Origin: Henckelia pumila
Lineage: Eukaryota; Streptophyta; Magnoliopsida; Lamiales; Gesneriaceae
NCBI RefSeq assembly: GCF_033568475.1
Contig: NC_133122.1
Span: forward strand, 158,589,361 to 158,653,360
Direction of reading: 5' to 3'
Length of the DNA: 64,000 nt
In this document: piece by piece, positions 45,317-57,136 of the stretch
Position numbering within the stretch: position 1 is the stretch's first letter
Layout of the letters: every line of letters starts with the position of its first letter
The notes under the pieces: model-generated
Seen by the model: the letters and a program-made list of their open reading frames with translations, nothing else
Databases searched by the model: none
Told to the model about the DNA's origin: nothing
Translations under genes and position numbers: made by a program

Positions 45317-48300
45317 TGAAACGACCCTGACCTCTACTAAATAATAACTAAATAAAATGCGGGTTTTCAAAAATTTTCGGCATGACCCATCTATAAATAT
45401 TCAAACCCACCTGTCACAGACAACAATTTTAAAATGCAAAACAACAACACTAAATAACTAGACCAAGACCGGAGAAAAGATTCGACATTTCGAATATCAA
45501 AGATTAAGCAACTACATATATACATGCCCAGCAATAAATCTATAAATCCTTACAATATCATTTATCCAATCAACAAAATGAAAGACTTAAAGTGATAAAA
45601 TAATCTCTTGCGGAAGACTGGCATGGTCAGAGGGATGTGCCGTGCCTGCATCGCAGTCGACTCGATAGTCTTGCCCCTCGGTCTCAATGAAATAATCCTC
45701 ACTTGAAAACAATGAGTGTCGTGAGTCTAAAAAACTCAGCAAGAATATGGGGGGGGGGGGGGGATAACGAGTACTACGTAAATACAAGCACACACAAATT
45801 AAAAATAGCTGGATAATAAAATACTTTGTGCCCTTAATTTGAATAAAATGTACTTCTAAAATGAGAGAACATAAATATAACATATGCATGGCTAAGTCAT
45901 TAATAATCAATGAAACTGCATAAACTGTATCTGAATCTGTAACTATAACTGTAACTGTGAACTTAGATCCTTGATTGTGACTCTGTGATTTCGATCATGT
46001 TCATGGCTATAGTGCACAATGCCGCAAGGAGGTTTAGATGAAACCCAACCCGATCTTGCCCTATATTGGTAAGGGAGACCAGAATATCTCTGGCCCCACA
46101 CGAACACATGCTAAGGTAAGGAAACCCATAATGATTTGGTAAGAGAGGCCAAAACGTCTTTTAACCCCACACGAACACATTAATATGTAGTCACAACCAA
46201 CTTACTTCGTTCAAAATATACTTCTTTCCTTTATTGAATATGAGACTTAGCATGCATATGTAAATATGACGTACATGTAAATGTTTGATCGATAATCATG
46301 CAAATGACTCACACATTGATGACCGGGATGGTGATTTAGGAAGCAAACCAAAGGGGTGGAAGTTTAACCCATAAATGCGCTTAGGACTAAACGAAGCGGT
46401 TTGCTCGTAAAATCTATAACTCGTCCAATTCTTATTTAAAATGAGTACCGCTTGAAACCACGATACGACGACACTTAGAACTAAGTAGGGAGGTCATCTT
46501 TGGGATTTATTTCCTAAGCAATCATTTGTCAAAGGAATGATTTCCGGGCAGTAGCCCCTTAGCCTCAACATAATTCTGCGTCTTATCAACTAAAATTTAA
46601 AACTCAACCCCAAAATTAACCGAAATGATTCCCGCTTGAACCAAAATATTCCTAACATCCTAGAAAATTTCCAAACCCGAGCCTTTAACCAAAACACGAG
46701 CTTAAACCCTGTTTTAAAACAGTTTCTGGACAGCCTCCTCCTAAGACTCAAAATTATGCACACCATGACTTGTATGCCTAGAACTCAACCAAATCCTAGT
46801 CGAATTGATTCCCGCTTGAACCGCCGTATTCCTAACATCCTAGGCCATTTCCAAACCCGAGCCTTTAACCAAAACCCGAGCTTAAACCCGGTTTCAAAAC
46901 ATCTTCCGGACAGCACCCGCTCAACCTCCAATTCTGCCCATGACTTGGTTATCTATCCAATGAAAACCTTAGTTGTTTGACTCCCATCTCCCAACCCAAT
47001 GAACTAGGATCATGACCAAAGCATTATACCCTCTCATAACACTAACCAGCCCCACCAACTCACCAGAAACGCGGCTCGACGGCATTCCCCACCGTCCTCA
47101 AACCGAGCCCCTAGGATAATTGGTTAGAACGAAACCTCCAAGCCAATACCCCATTCCATATTCATCTCTTCTAACACTACCATGTGAACTACGTATCACC
47201 ATGTTAGCTCCTAAATCACCAACCCATCATCACCATCAATAACATCAAATTTTCAAAAATAAATTGCCAAGAAAACTGAAAAAGTTTCGAACATAATGCA
47301 GCCTTCCATTTCATTGCTTTTCAAATGTTTCAAAATCAATCATTCCTCTACCTTTAACATGACTAAATCGGTTTCCAAACAATAATCGACCAAAAAGCCA
47401 AAAGCCGTGATTTGAAGGAAATAACAGGCCATGCATTTACGCTTAATTTTCAAAAAAATAAATTGCACAAAACCTAACACCAATAAAAACACACATAAAT
47501 AATCTACAAGGTAAGCAAATGAAACCATAATCTTGCCTAATTTACAGAAAAATCGAAAGGTTGGATTCCGCTTGAGCTGAAGTCGAAACAAGGAGGAATA
47601 GGACTGCACGAGCTGGAGTCGATTGAAGAAAAGAGGAGAGAAGTCGACGGGTGATGATGTGGAGAGAAAGAAGAAAAATATGGAATCGTGTATGTGAGTG
47701 TGTGTTTTAGACGAGATGTGTGTGTGTAAAGAGTGAGATTTTGGGTGAAAATTAGATTGTAAAGTGTTGGAGGCTAGGGTTAGATTTAAGTTTAAGAGTA
47801 AGGTTGAGTGTGCATGTATAGGTGTATCTATAGTAAATGTGAGTGTATGCATTTTAGAAAAATGTGCTACACACTTTTAAGAAATGCTAGACCAAACTTA
47901 GCAAGTAAGACTATGAATTAAAATGCACTAAATAAAACACAAGCTTGAAAATTCTAAGAATTAAACACTTTAAATATTTCGTGGTCATGGCAACGAGTAA
48001 AATATTTAAATATCAAGCAGAGCGATTTAAAATAATTTAATCAAACTAGACAACCATTTAAAAGTAATTTAAATAAATACACCAGCGAAAATGAAAACCT
48101 TTAAAATTATTTGGACAATTAAAAAGGATTTAAATAAATAAGCTAGACATTTAAAATAATTTAAAATAACTAGCCGCTAAACTAAGGTTATTTAAAAATA
48201 AATAAGTTGGACACTCGAAAATATTTAAACAAATAAACTACACAGTTAAAATCATTTAAAAGAATAGACTAAATAATTAATTAAAATCATTTACATATGC

Positions 48301-48550
48301 AAGGTAAAACTTTAAAATATTAAATCAATTTAAATTGCACAATAAAATCATTTAGACACATAAATTTAACCAATTAAAAACATTAATTCAATAGTTAGTA
48401 CAATAAAAATTATTTGAATAAATAATAAAAATATTTTATTAAAGCATAATTCACATAAAGAATTTAAATCAATTAAACACAAAAATAATAATCCTAATAT
48501 TTATTAAATTTAATGCATGAGATTTAGTAAATTGGATTTTAGGCATCACA
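45317..48550 (-). repeat. 5' LTR of the Tekay-like element, 3.2 kb
   Basis: On the - strand begins TGTGATGCCTAAAATCC and ends GGGTCGTTTCA. Bases 47177-48550 have no counterpart in the truncated 3' LTR. Contains repeated TTTAAAATATTT-like blocks (48000-48450), a TATA-like TATAGATACACC near 47825, and a GA/CT-rich leader region (47560-47700). The copia empty site (GTGCA) is at 46012. Confidence 0.8.
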
Positions 48551-48697
48551 GACACGATCTCGCGGGTCAATTTTGTGAAACATCTCCTATATGGGTCACA
48601 CATTAAAAAATATTATTTTTATGCCAAAAGTATTATTTATTATTTTAAATATGGATAGGGTTAACCCGTCTCACGGACCATCTCACAATATAGGAAA
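48551..48697. mobile_element. MITE-like short repeat with imperfect inverted ends
   Basis: Left ATCTCGCGGGTCAA and right TTAACCCGTCTCACGGACC form imperfect inverted ends around an AT-rich centre. It resembles an abundant TGTGAGACGG-type repeat I associate with Lamiales genomes (from memory). The Tekay-like element inserted at its left edge. Confidence 0.4.
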
Positions 48698-50009
48698 TAC
48701 AATAATCTACTAAGCTTTCAAATTTATTAATTTAAAACTTCTTATCATAATCAACAAACTAAGAGTATACAGGTTGCTCGGTGAACGAATACATTGAGGA
48801 ATGCAAATTACAATTCTCAAGTTTCCATATTTATGAGTTACAAGATATAAAACACATTGAAATATATGATATATAACAGGATGAATGCAAAACAAAAATC
48901 ATAAATACTCCTGACCATCCAATCGAGGAGAACATATATTTATTTTCAAGATAGATAAAAGAACTTCTTAAAAAGAAGAAACCCCTCTCTATTTTCATGG
49001 AACCGTTCCAAAAACCACTTCAAAAGCGCTTGGAAGCTGAACCGCCAATAGAACAAAGGACACCAAAGATGAAAAAAAATATTCACCAAAATCTACGAAC
49101 AAGATAAAATATATATGTTCAACAACCAAAATAAACAATGACTGAGTTCAATGATATTGAAAATGACAAGAAAATGTTTGCGTTTACAAAAAGAAAAATA
49201 CGTGTGATAAAAAAAAGAATGAATTAGATGTCAAAGTCGTTATGGTGAATGATGGAAAAAAAATTGAATATTTAAGATGATTGTTATGATGTCACGTTTA
49301 AATTAAATTTATGAATCTTATTATAATTAATTTTATTTATATTTTCTTATTCTTTAATTAATATATATTCTCACGTGCAACGCACGTATATATTATTAGT
49401 TATTGAAATGATCGAATAGGAGAATAACAAAATGACATTTTATTTTTGTGTATTATTTAAAATATTAAATTAATAATTTAATTAATTCATATTTATAATT
49501 ATCTAATTAGATGATGGCTTGCTAGATGCCTGAAGGAACAAGATAACTTTGATTACTGACATTCCCTTTTATTTTGACTTCAAACTTTTTTTTGAGATTT
49601 TGTAATGTCCCCAATACTCGGCTCTCTCTCCTTATATTTTTTTGCAATTTTTTCTTCGCTTTGGAACATTTGAATGGGAGAAACTCGAATATGATACCCA
49701 AGAGGTGCTTTTGATATTTGTAATGTACCAAGGAGTTGTTTGAGATTCTTCATAGATATTTTTTTAAAAAAATATATTGTTTGGGATTACCCTCTCCCTA
49801 CCCGACGGGATCCCGAATGTTTGGTATCCCGAACATTCGGGTCCCGGTACTTTTCGATGCGGGATCGGGAGGAGAAAAAAATCTCTTTTCTTATCGGGAC
49901 TGGAATTGGGTAAGAGGGTTACGAGACGGGTCCCGACTCGATCCCACCCCTACCTGCGAAGTATGGGATCACACACTCGGGGCTCGCCTAGACTTGACCT
50001 CTGAAAAAT
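48698..50009. other. AT-rich intergenic sequence
   Basis: No gene supported. Two weak signals: a Helitron-like hairpin ACGTGCAACGCACGT at 49373-49387 followed by ...TTAG-T, and a GGGATCGGG/CCCGAA-rich stretch (49785-49955) ending CCACCCCTA, which resembles a hAT-type end. Confidence 0.5.
50005..50009. repeat. Left TSD of LARD2
   Basis: AAAAT, repeated at 57132-57136. Confidence 0.7.
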
Positions 50010-50364
50010 TGACATGAGTCATTTTTTACGTGTTTTATTGCATCGTTTTGCTTTTGTTTTGCATGATTTCATGTTGTTAAGGTCATTCATATTTAGGTTT
50101 TGAATATTTGTTGCATTCGGATTACTCATGATTTTTTGGTTGGTTGTAGGCAAAAGATGAAGAAAATGAAGAGTTTGAGCACAGAGAAGTGACACAAGTA
50201 GAAATCACAAAACATTAATGGTCAAAAATTTATTTTTGACTATAGAGTGATCCAAATCCAATCTCCACCATTCAGATTGTAGTTAAGAGGTTTTAAAGCT
50301 GCTGTCAAAATTTCAGCTCGATCCGACGGTTAGAAATAAAGTTATGAATTTTTCAAAAATTTTG

Positions 50365-50430
50365 TGCGCTGGGACAGGACAGGACCACGCCCGGGCCATC
50401 ATTTCTTACCGACCGGGCGCACCTGTGATA
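50365..50430 (+). promoter_or_regulatory. GC-rich couplet in LARD2 U3
   Basis: GCGCGCTGGGAC, then GCCCGGGC, then CCGGGCGC separated by short AT-richer spacers. The 3' LTR copy (56068-56205) is longer with an added third block. Confidence 0.5.
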
Positions 50431-50518
50431 AAAATTCACCCCAAAACAATGTACCCTCGCGGTCGCGATTTGGAAATTTTTTTATTTTTAGGGTGTTTGA
50501 CATGGAAAGGACTCTTGG

Positions 50519-50531
50519 GCACTATAAATAG
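50519..50531 (+). promoter_or_regulatory. TATA box of LARD2 LTR
   Basis: GCACTATAAATAG, repeated near 56239 in the 3' LTR. Confidence 0.5.
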
Positions 50532-51409
50532 ATAAAAATCTGATGTTTTAAGGGTTCCAGACATTAGATTGAAGGGAGAAGCGGCTGCCATCAAGGAGAA
50601 GAACAAAAAAAGGGAGAAAACTTGAAAAACTCAAGAACCGCACAAACTAGTTTTCTCTTTTTCCTTTCCTTTTATTTGTTGGGGTTTAGGGGATCCTACC
50701 CACAAACTATGTTTTGATTTCTTCTTGAATATTGAATTTGGTTTTTAAGCGTTCTTGATTATATTATTGTGTTTATTGCAATTTTGAAGATTGATCAACT
50801 TCTTATTGATTTATGTGTTATAATTGATAGCGAGAGGAGATTTTATGACATGATATGGTAATATAATCCATGGATCTACAACTTGCATAGAGATATGAGG
50901 TTGAGTACATGTTTATAGTCATAGCCTACCAGGTAGAAAGCTAAAGAATTCCACAAATCGTTAATGCAATTGCAATTGTTAAATAACACAAGGAGACTTG
51001 GTTATTACAATTCGTTAATTAGATTAATATAGCTCGAGAGAGTATATTGATAGATTAGAGAATTCCGTCAAAAGCACGACTTGATAATTGAAATTCAATC
51101 ATTAGAGAAGAAAATGGGTAGGTGAACTGAGATCCTAACAATCATTTATTTATTTTCTGAACTTAATTTATTGTTTTGCTTTTATTTCATCTTTTTATTT
51201 TATTTTATTAATTTATTCTCTCTATCTTTTTAATTAACTAAAGAATTATCCTTGAGGTGAATTTGTCAAACATCAATTTCTGTGAGACGATACTCGTACT
51301 CATGTACACTATATTATTACTTGACTCATGAACTTGCAATTTATTCTAGCTTAATTGATAGACATATTTGAGTTGATTTTCTGTTGTAGTATTTGCTCGA
51401 TCAAGTTTT

Positions 51410-51427
51410 TGGCGCCGTTGTCGGGGA
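51410..51427 (+). other. LARD2 primer binding site, tRNA-Asp type
   Basis: TGGCGCCGTTGTCGGGGA, six bases after the LTR end; same class and spacing as the Athila PBS at 318. Confidence 0.85.
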
Positions 51428-51564
51428 TTTAATAGACAATTTTTACTTCTTGTTATCTTTAGTTAATTTTTATTTTATTTTATTTTTTTATTTTATTTTA
51501 TTCCTGCGTGATCTACCGTTTCTATTTTATTTTTTCAAGAATTCATCTAGTGTAATACTTTGAG

Positions 51565-52494
51565 ATGTTTCATCGACAAGTATTCACGAGTTTTACCCAG
51601 CAACATGGAGAGCCATTTTACGCAGCATGTGAGATATTCAATGAATTAGCAAACACCTTCCGGTATCATGACTTTTCTAATTATTCTCTTTTTAAATTTT
51701 TTCTTAATGGTTTGGATGCAGTGACAAGGAGATGGGTAATTAATAGAGCTTTGCAAACTAGTTGTCCACTATTTTTCCAAGATGATGACAATGCGATACA
51801 CATATTAGAGGATATGAGAGAATTTGACTACCACCGGTATTGAGATCTTACACCACAGATTTGGAGCCACCAATACCCACAAGATACTCATTACCCAGAT
51901 TATTTAGACCAACCATTTGAGCTTCAAGAAGAGGAGGTAAGTTGTTCTCAATTGATCATACATTCACTAGAGGATATGGTGAGCAAGTACTTGGTCGTGA
52001 ACGAGCGAGCTATATAAGATCTAATCAATTCTAGATTCCACCTTGAGGTGCAGATAGAGAATCTCAAAATATCAATTCTCCATGAACACCGAGAACATGA
52101 AGTGAAGAAAGATACTCAAACAGTGATCCCCCAAATTTGGTTCGATGATGATGATGACTCAAAAAACCATTATTTGGAGTGAGAATCAATTCATGCTGAA
52201 GAACTTGAGGTGTTTGAGTCTTCTCTTCCCATTGATCCTCAACCGGAAGGAGTTCTGAAGGAGAAAATATATGCAGATACACCGCCAATACCAATTTCAC
52301 AAGAATTTGTTCTCCGAGAACCTACAGAGATATTCTCTACCCATGTTTATCAGCTGCTATGGAGTATTGTTGAAGTGACGAGCTTAAAATGCATACATCT
52401 GGCCAAGCTTGAGGGCACATGGAACAAAGACCCATTGGTGGTGTCATATGACACTTACTTTGGGCGTCAACCGCTCTTTGATGAGTGCTTCTGA
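51565..52494 (+). pseudogene. LARD2 Gag-like ORF with conserved C-terminal tail
   Basis: One frame of about 310 codons, interrupted by stops near 51841, 52015 and 52180. The N-terminal part is a degenerate retrotransposon Gag core: EPFYAACEIFNELANTFRYHD then FKFFLNGLDAVTRRWV, which parallels the Athila YEAWERYKDLLKRC and FYNGLNTPTR. A coiled-coil-like middle follows (LINSRFHLEVQIENLKI). The tail is AKLEGTWNKDPLVVSYDTY then FGRQPLFDECF, matching LARD1. No protease, RT or integrase. A capsid-type protein kept by a non-autonomous element is inferred; this copy is dead. Confidence 0.7.
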
Positions 52495-52508
52495 GGGTCA
52501 AGCCAAAG

Positions 52509-52543
52509 ACTGAAAATCAGGCGCTACATGGAAGGCAACCCAA
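52509..52543 (+). other. Conserved hairpin block after the LARD2 ORF
   Basis: CTGAAAATCAGGCGCTACAT followed by GGAAGGCAACCCAAG; counterpart of 5699-5734 and 22173-22207. Confidence 0.55.
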
Positions 52544-52855
52544 GATTTTTACTTTATTTTTTTTTCTTATTTAGTTTTAGTTTTTATCTAGTTGTTGCTT
52601 TATTTTGAGTTGATCATGTTTAATCTCTAAAAAATTTTGATTTTCAAGGTGAATACATGGGAATATTGATGGCCTAAGGGATGTTTTGCAGCAACAGAAG
52701 ATGGATATACACCACGATGATTGATCAAGGGAGTTTTCCGTTTCAATGTTTTCAATGTTTTATGTTTGCATTTTATTTTCGTTATGCATGCATGTTTTTC
52801 TCTCTCATTTAGGAGTTAGTCGTTTTCTGTTTAGAATTGGGGACACTTCTTGATT

Positions 52856-52872
52856 TTAGTTTGGGGAGGTTG
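52856..52872 (+). other. Internal copy of the PPT
   Basis: TTAGTTTGGGGAGGTTG is identical over 17 bases to the 3' PPT at 55687-55703. Confidence 0.7.
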
Positions 52873-53254
52873 TCTTTTATGTTTGTTCATGCATATTGTT
52901 ATGTGATTGCATATCGTTTGTATTCTCATTCATGTTGTCGATGGATGAAACCATAAAAGCCAATGATGATTAGGGAGAAAATTTTTGAAATTGTAGCCTT
53001 TGAAATAATAGAGACCTTTGGATTGATTGTGAATATTCCATTGCACTATAGTTCAACTGGTGAAGTGCACTAGGAAAGACAACGTTTCAGTGGCTAGATC
53101 ATTGCACGACACTGGGGGTTTAGCGAACTCAGAATATGACTTTGTAATTTCATTTGTCTCATTCTACTGATACACTTATGATCTTGGATGAAAATTTTTC
53201 TTTTTGAGTGATCCATAGCGCACTGTTGAAATAAAAAAAGAAAAGAAAATAAAA

Positions 53255-53440
53255 ATGCTCCATCCGGGCTACAGATGAGGGGATTGAAATCCTAATCCTA
53301 TCTTTAGTTATAGCTAAGTTTGCGAACCAAATGGAGTATGAAAAAAAGGGAAAATAGCTCCATTTGGCTGGACATGGGGATTGAAATCCTAATCCAACCG
53401 AGTCCTAGCTAAGTTTGCGGACCACATGGGGTTGAATGAA
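53255..53440 (+). repeat. Two tandem GGATTGAAATCC repeats
   Basis: Units starting CTCCATCCGGGCTA (53258) and CTCCATTTGGCTGG (53349), each with GGATTGAAATCCTAATCC and AGCTAAGTTTGCG. Homologous to 22930-23190. Confidence 0.7.
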
Positions 53441-53751
53441 CCGGGTGTAAAATCTGGTGGTGCGTAATTTCTATTTATAGATCATTCATATTTGTCGTTC
53501 TTTAAAAAAAATATTCCAAGGGAGGTTTAAAGGTAGATATGATTGGGAGAACGGGTGGTGGGGTACATGAGAGAGAAATTTACCCCGATGTGCCAATTAG
53601 ATCTTTTAGCTCAAGTACACGGAGTCTTTTTGATGTGCATGACATTGGAGCCGGTACACACACACTCACATTCACATGAAATCTGAAAGGCACATCATGA
53701 TTTTAGTTGAAGGCAGTGAAGTTATCTGAGGCTTGAAGTGTATGAGATCAT

Positions 53752-55596
53752 TGTTGGAAAACGGTGATCAGATCAATCAGAATTGATACCCGGTGCAGCG
53801 GAAGTTTTTTAAAAATTTTATATGGAACAATTCCACATCATGGGTATCAAAACTTTACGATTAAATTGTGCGTGTAAAAATTAAATAACAATTAAATTTT
53901 TACCTTGAAATCTCGAAACGAGATTATGGACACCAACAGATTACTCTGCTCTTCTTGTATATCCCAGGAACTGATGGACGAACAATTCTTCAATCAGGTC
54001 CACGAACAGAAGTTTAATCCCTCTGATAGATTGCACTAGAAAATCTATCAGAAGTTTTTACGAAGAGAATTAACGAATTTGATCCGTTAAACCAGACTGC
54101 AAATTCGAAATTCACAGGCTGGATTTCAGAGAGAAAACACAGAGGGGGGCGGCCACTCTAGGTCTCAAAAAACCCTAGTGTTCGAAATTATGAGCCTCTG
54201 TTATGTAATTTCTGTACTGCAATAACTTATTTATAATGTGGGCTGCTAACAGCTTAGAGCCCATTAGTCATAAGTTCAAGCCTGACAAGCAAAACCCGCA
54301 TGTTCAGAAATTAATATAAAATTTATTATGACTCCGATTGATAAACCGATTTCACCAATGTGCACAGAAACCATTTCTGCACCTTTTAAAGTCAAGATAA
54401 ATTTTCTGAACCCGAATTCAGTGATTTCCAAAAATGCCCATCCCTATGTCATTTTAGGAAATCTTACTCTTCTACTCTGATATAAGAAGTCTCACTTCTT
54501 TATTCACTAAATTTAATTCTTTAAATTTAATTATCTCAACGGGGATTAAAAATCCATTACTTGTGTGACCCTCAATGGTTCAAGGATACAGCTAGCCGTG
54601 GTCTCACAACTCCTTGTGACTCGGAACAACAATTTCCGACTTGCCCATCGAATCATGGTAAGAGCGCCTAGCAACATCGCCCAATGATTCCCTAGGTATC
54701 ACTGATAGTGCCTGCAAGAACCAATAGATTTTGGTTAGCGTACAGTACGGTCCCTTCATCCATATATCCCGATCGAATCAACAACTATTGGTAAATCGAG
54801 AGTCGTTCGAGATTCGATAACTATGCAATACATCTTGAAGATCAAATAGTGACATCGCATATGCTACTAAGAAACCATTTCTTAAAACACATCATGTACT
54901 CTGGCCAGAGATTCGTCACACTAATATCTCCTCAGATTGCATAGGATATCCACACTAGCAAGTATGTGGTGAATCCTTGACAACAAAGCATCGACTCCTA
55001 TATGTGTCATAACTGTACCCAATCCCGACACCTGATGACCCCAATAGAGTCGGTAAACGAGTCAAAGTACAATACTAGCATATAGAGTCTCAATGATATT
55101 TCAAGTAGTAAGGACTAATGGTGTACAACCAAAACCGCGGACTTTATCCACTCGATAAGTGATAACCACTTGGAAAGTCCGGATAGGGTAGTTCGATCAT
55201 TCATCGTATGAATATCCATTTGCATGCTTTGAACATCTCTATGTTCCATACCAATGAAACGTGGTACTCGGCATCGCAAATGCTAGTCTCAATCTCGAGC
55301 GATCCTTATCCTTATTAACGGACGGCTCAATCGACTAGGAACTGTTTAAAATATACAGTGACTATAAGATGTGTTTCATGATAGCCATCCCCATGTGCCA
55401 CCACATCTTACATACACTATAGTATATTCAAGGTCTTCATTTAAACATCTTATAGTATGTCACAACATAATAATATGATAAAAGATAAAGTAAATGCCAT
55501 TATAAAAGTGTAAATTATATTAAACAAAAGATTGTTTATACATAGAGTCATAAAAGCCCTTAGCCACAAGTTGGCTCACCGGGCACCCACTCTTCA
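53752..55596 (-). mobile_element. Solo LTR, 1845 bp, probably copia
   Basis: Begins TG and ends CA, flanked by a perfect ATCAT TSD (53747-53751, 55597-55601). No PBS, PPT or coding region. On the - strand it starts TGAAGAGTGGGTGCCCGG and ends CGTTTTCCAACA, with a TATA-like TATAAATAAG near 54225-54235, so the - strand is the likely sense. Superfamily assignment rests on general resemblance. Confidence 0.8.
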
Positions 55597-55686
55597 ATCA
55601 TCCATATGTTAGTGTGTTTCATTAGTTTGAAAAGTTGTGTCTTAATGTTAGTTTATCACCTATTTTGCTCGAGGGCGATCAAAATG

Positions 55687-55701
55687 TTAGTTTGGGGAGG
55701 T
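55687..55701 (+). other. LARD2 3' polypurine tract
   Basis: TTAGTTTGGGGAGGT immediately before the TG at 55702. Confidence 0.8.
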
Positions 55702-57131
55702 TGACATGAGTCAATTTTTACGTGTTTTATTGCATCGTTTTGCATTTTTTTGCATTTGTTTTGCATGATTTCATGTTGTTAAGGCCATTCATATTTAGGT
55801 TTTGAATATTTGTTGCATTCGGATTACTCCTTATGATTTTTTGGTTGGTGTAGGCAAAAGATGGAGAAAAGGAGAAGTTTGAGCACGGAGAAGTGACACA
55901 AGTAAGAATTACAAAGCATTAATGGTCCAAAATTTATTTTTGACTCTAGAGTGATCCAAATCCAATCTCCACCGTTCAGATTCTATTTAAGATGTTTTAA
56001 AGCTGTCATCAAAATTTCAGCTCAATCCGATGGTTAGAACTCAAGTTATGAATTTTTCAAAAATGTTGCGCGCTGGGACAGAACAGGGCCCTGCCCGGGC
56101 TGTCATTTCTTACTGCCCGGGCGCATCTGTGATGAAAATTCACCCCAAAATAGTGTACCCTCGCACCCGAGCCGTCATTTCCTACCTCCCAGGCACTATC
56201 GCGATTTGGAAATTTTTTATTTTTTGGGTGTTTGACATGGAATTGGGCACTATAAATAGATAAAAATGTGACGTTTTAAGGGTTCCAGACATTAGATTGA
56301 AGGGAGAAGCGGCCGTCATCAAGGAGAAGAACGAAAAGAGAGTGAAAACTTGAAGAACTCAAGAACCGCAAAAACTAGTTTTCTTTTTTCTATTTCCTTT
56401 TATTTGTTGGGATTTAGGGGATCCTACCCACAAACTATGTTTTGATTTCTTTTTGAATATTGAATTTGGTTTTTAAGCTTTCTTGATTATATTATTGTGT
56501 TTATAGCAATTTTGAAGATTTATCAACTTATTATTGATTTTATGTGTTATAATTGATACCGAGAGGAGATTTTATGACATGATAGCGTAATATAATCCAT
56601 GAATATACAACTTGCATAGAGATATGAGGTTGAGTACATGTTGATAGTCATAGTCCACCAGGTTGAAAGCTAGAGGATTCCACAAATCGTTAATGCAATT
56701 GCAATTGTTAAATAACACAAGGAGACTTAGTTATTACAATTCATTAATTAGATTAATATAGCTCGAGAGAGTATATTGATAGATTAGAGAATTCCGTCAA
56801 AAGCACGACTTGATAATTGAAATTCAATCATTAGAAAAGAAAAAGGGTGGGTGAACCGAGATCCTAACAATCATTTATTTATTTTCTGAACTTAATTTAT
56901 TGTTTTGCTTTTATTTCATCTTTTTATTTTAGTTTATTAATTTAATCTCTTTATATTTTTAATTAACTAAAGAATTATACTTGAGGTGAATTTTTCAAAC
57001 ATCAATCTTTGTGGGATGATACTCGTACTCATGTACACTATATTATTACTTGACTCGTGAACCTGCAATTTATTCGAGCTTAATTGATAGACATATTTGA
57101 GTTGATTTTCTGTGATAGTATTTTTCGATAA
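55702..57131 (+). repeat. LARD2 3' LTR
   Basis: Matches 50010-51403 with a 36-bp or so longer GC-couplet region (near 56150-56210). The last bases are diverged (CGATAA against CGATCA). Confidence 0.88.
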
Positions 57132-57136
57132 AAAAT

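Larger units (their letters stand above)
29847..48550 (-). mobile_element. Tekay-like Ty3/gypsy element, coding region deleted, with nested insertions
   Basis: On the - strand: 5' LTR 48550-45317 (3234 bp), PBS TTGGTATCAAAGCATGG, about 1.8 kb of noncoding internal sequence, and a 3' LTR lacking its first 1.37 kb and interrupted by a copia. Both LTRs share ends at TGAAACGACCC. TSD GACAC flanks the whole. The large LTRs and initiator-Met-type PBS suggest the Del/Tekay chromovirus group, but no pol remains to confirm it. Confidence 0.8.
50010..51403 (+). repeat. LARD2 5' LTR
   Basis: TGACATGAGTC to CTCGATCA, 1394 bp. TATA (CACTATAAATAG) at 50519; a GC couplet at 50365-50430 about 90 bases upstream. 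Confidence 0.9.
50010..57131 (+). mobile_element. LARD2: non-autonomous Athila-derived LTR element with a Gag-like ORF
   Basis: LTRs 50010-51403 and 55702-57131, PBS for tRNA-Asp, one Gag-like ORF, conserved hairpin block, internal and terminal PPT, and no RT, RNase H or integrase. A solo LTR is nested in it at 53752-55596. TSD AAAAT on both sides. Without the solo LTR the element is about 5.3 kb. Confidence 0.9.

Noticed and set aside
47340..47852. 170-codon frame on the - strand with hydrophobic segments
   Set aside because: Lies in the leader/R region of the Tekay-like LTR; low-complexity Ser/Thr/His stretch and no conserved domain.
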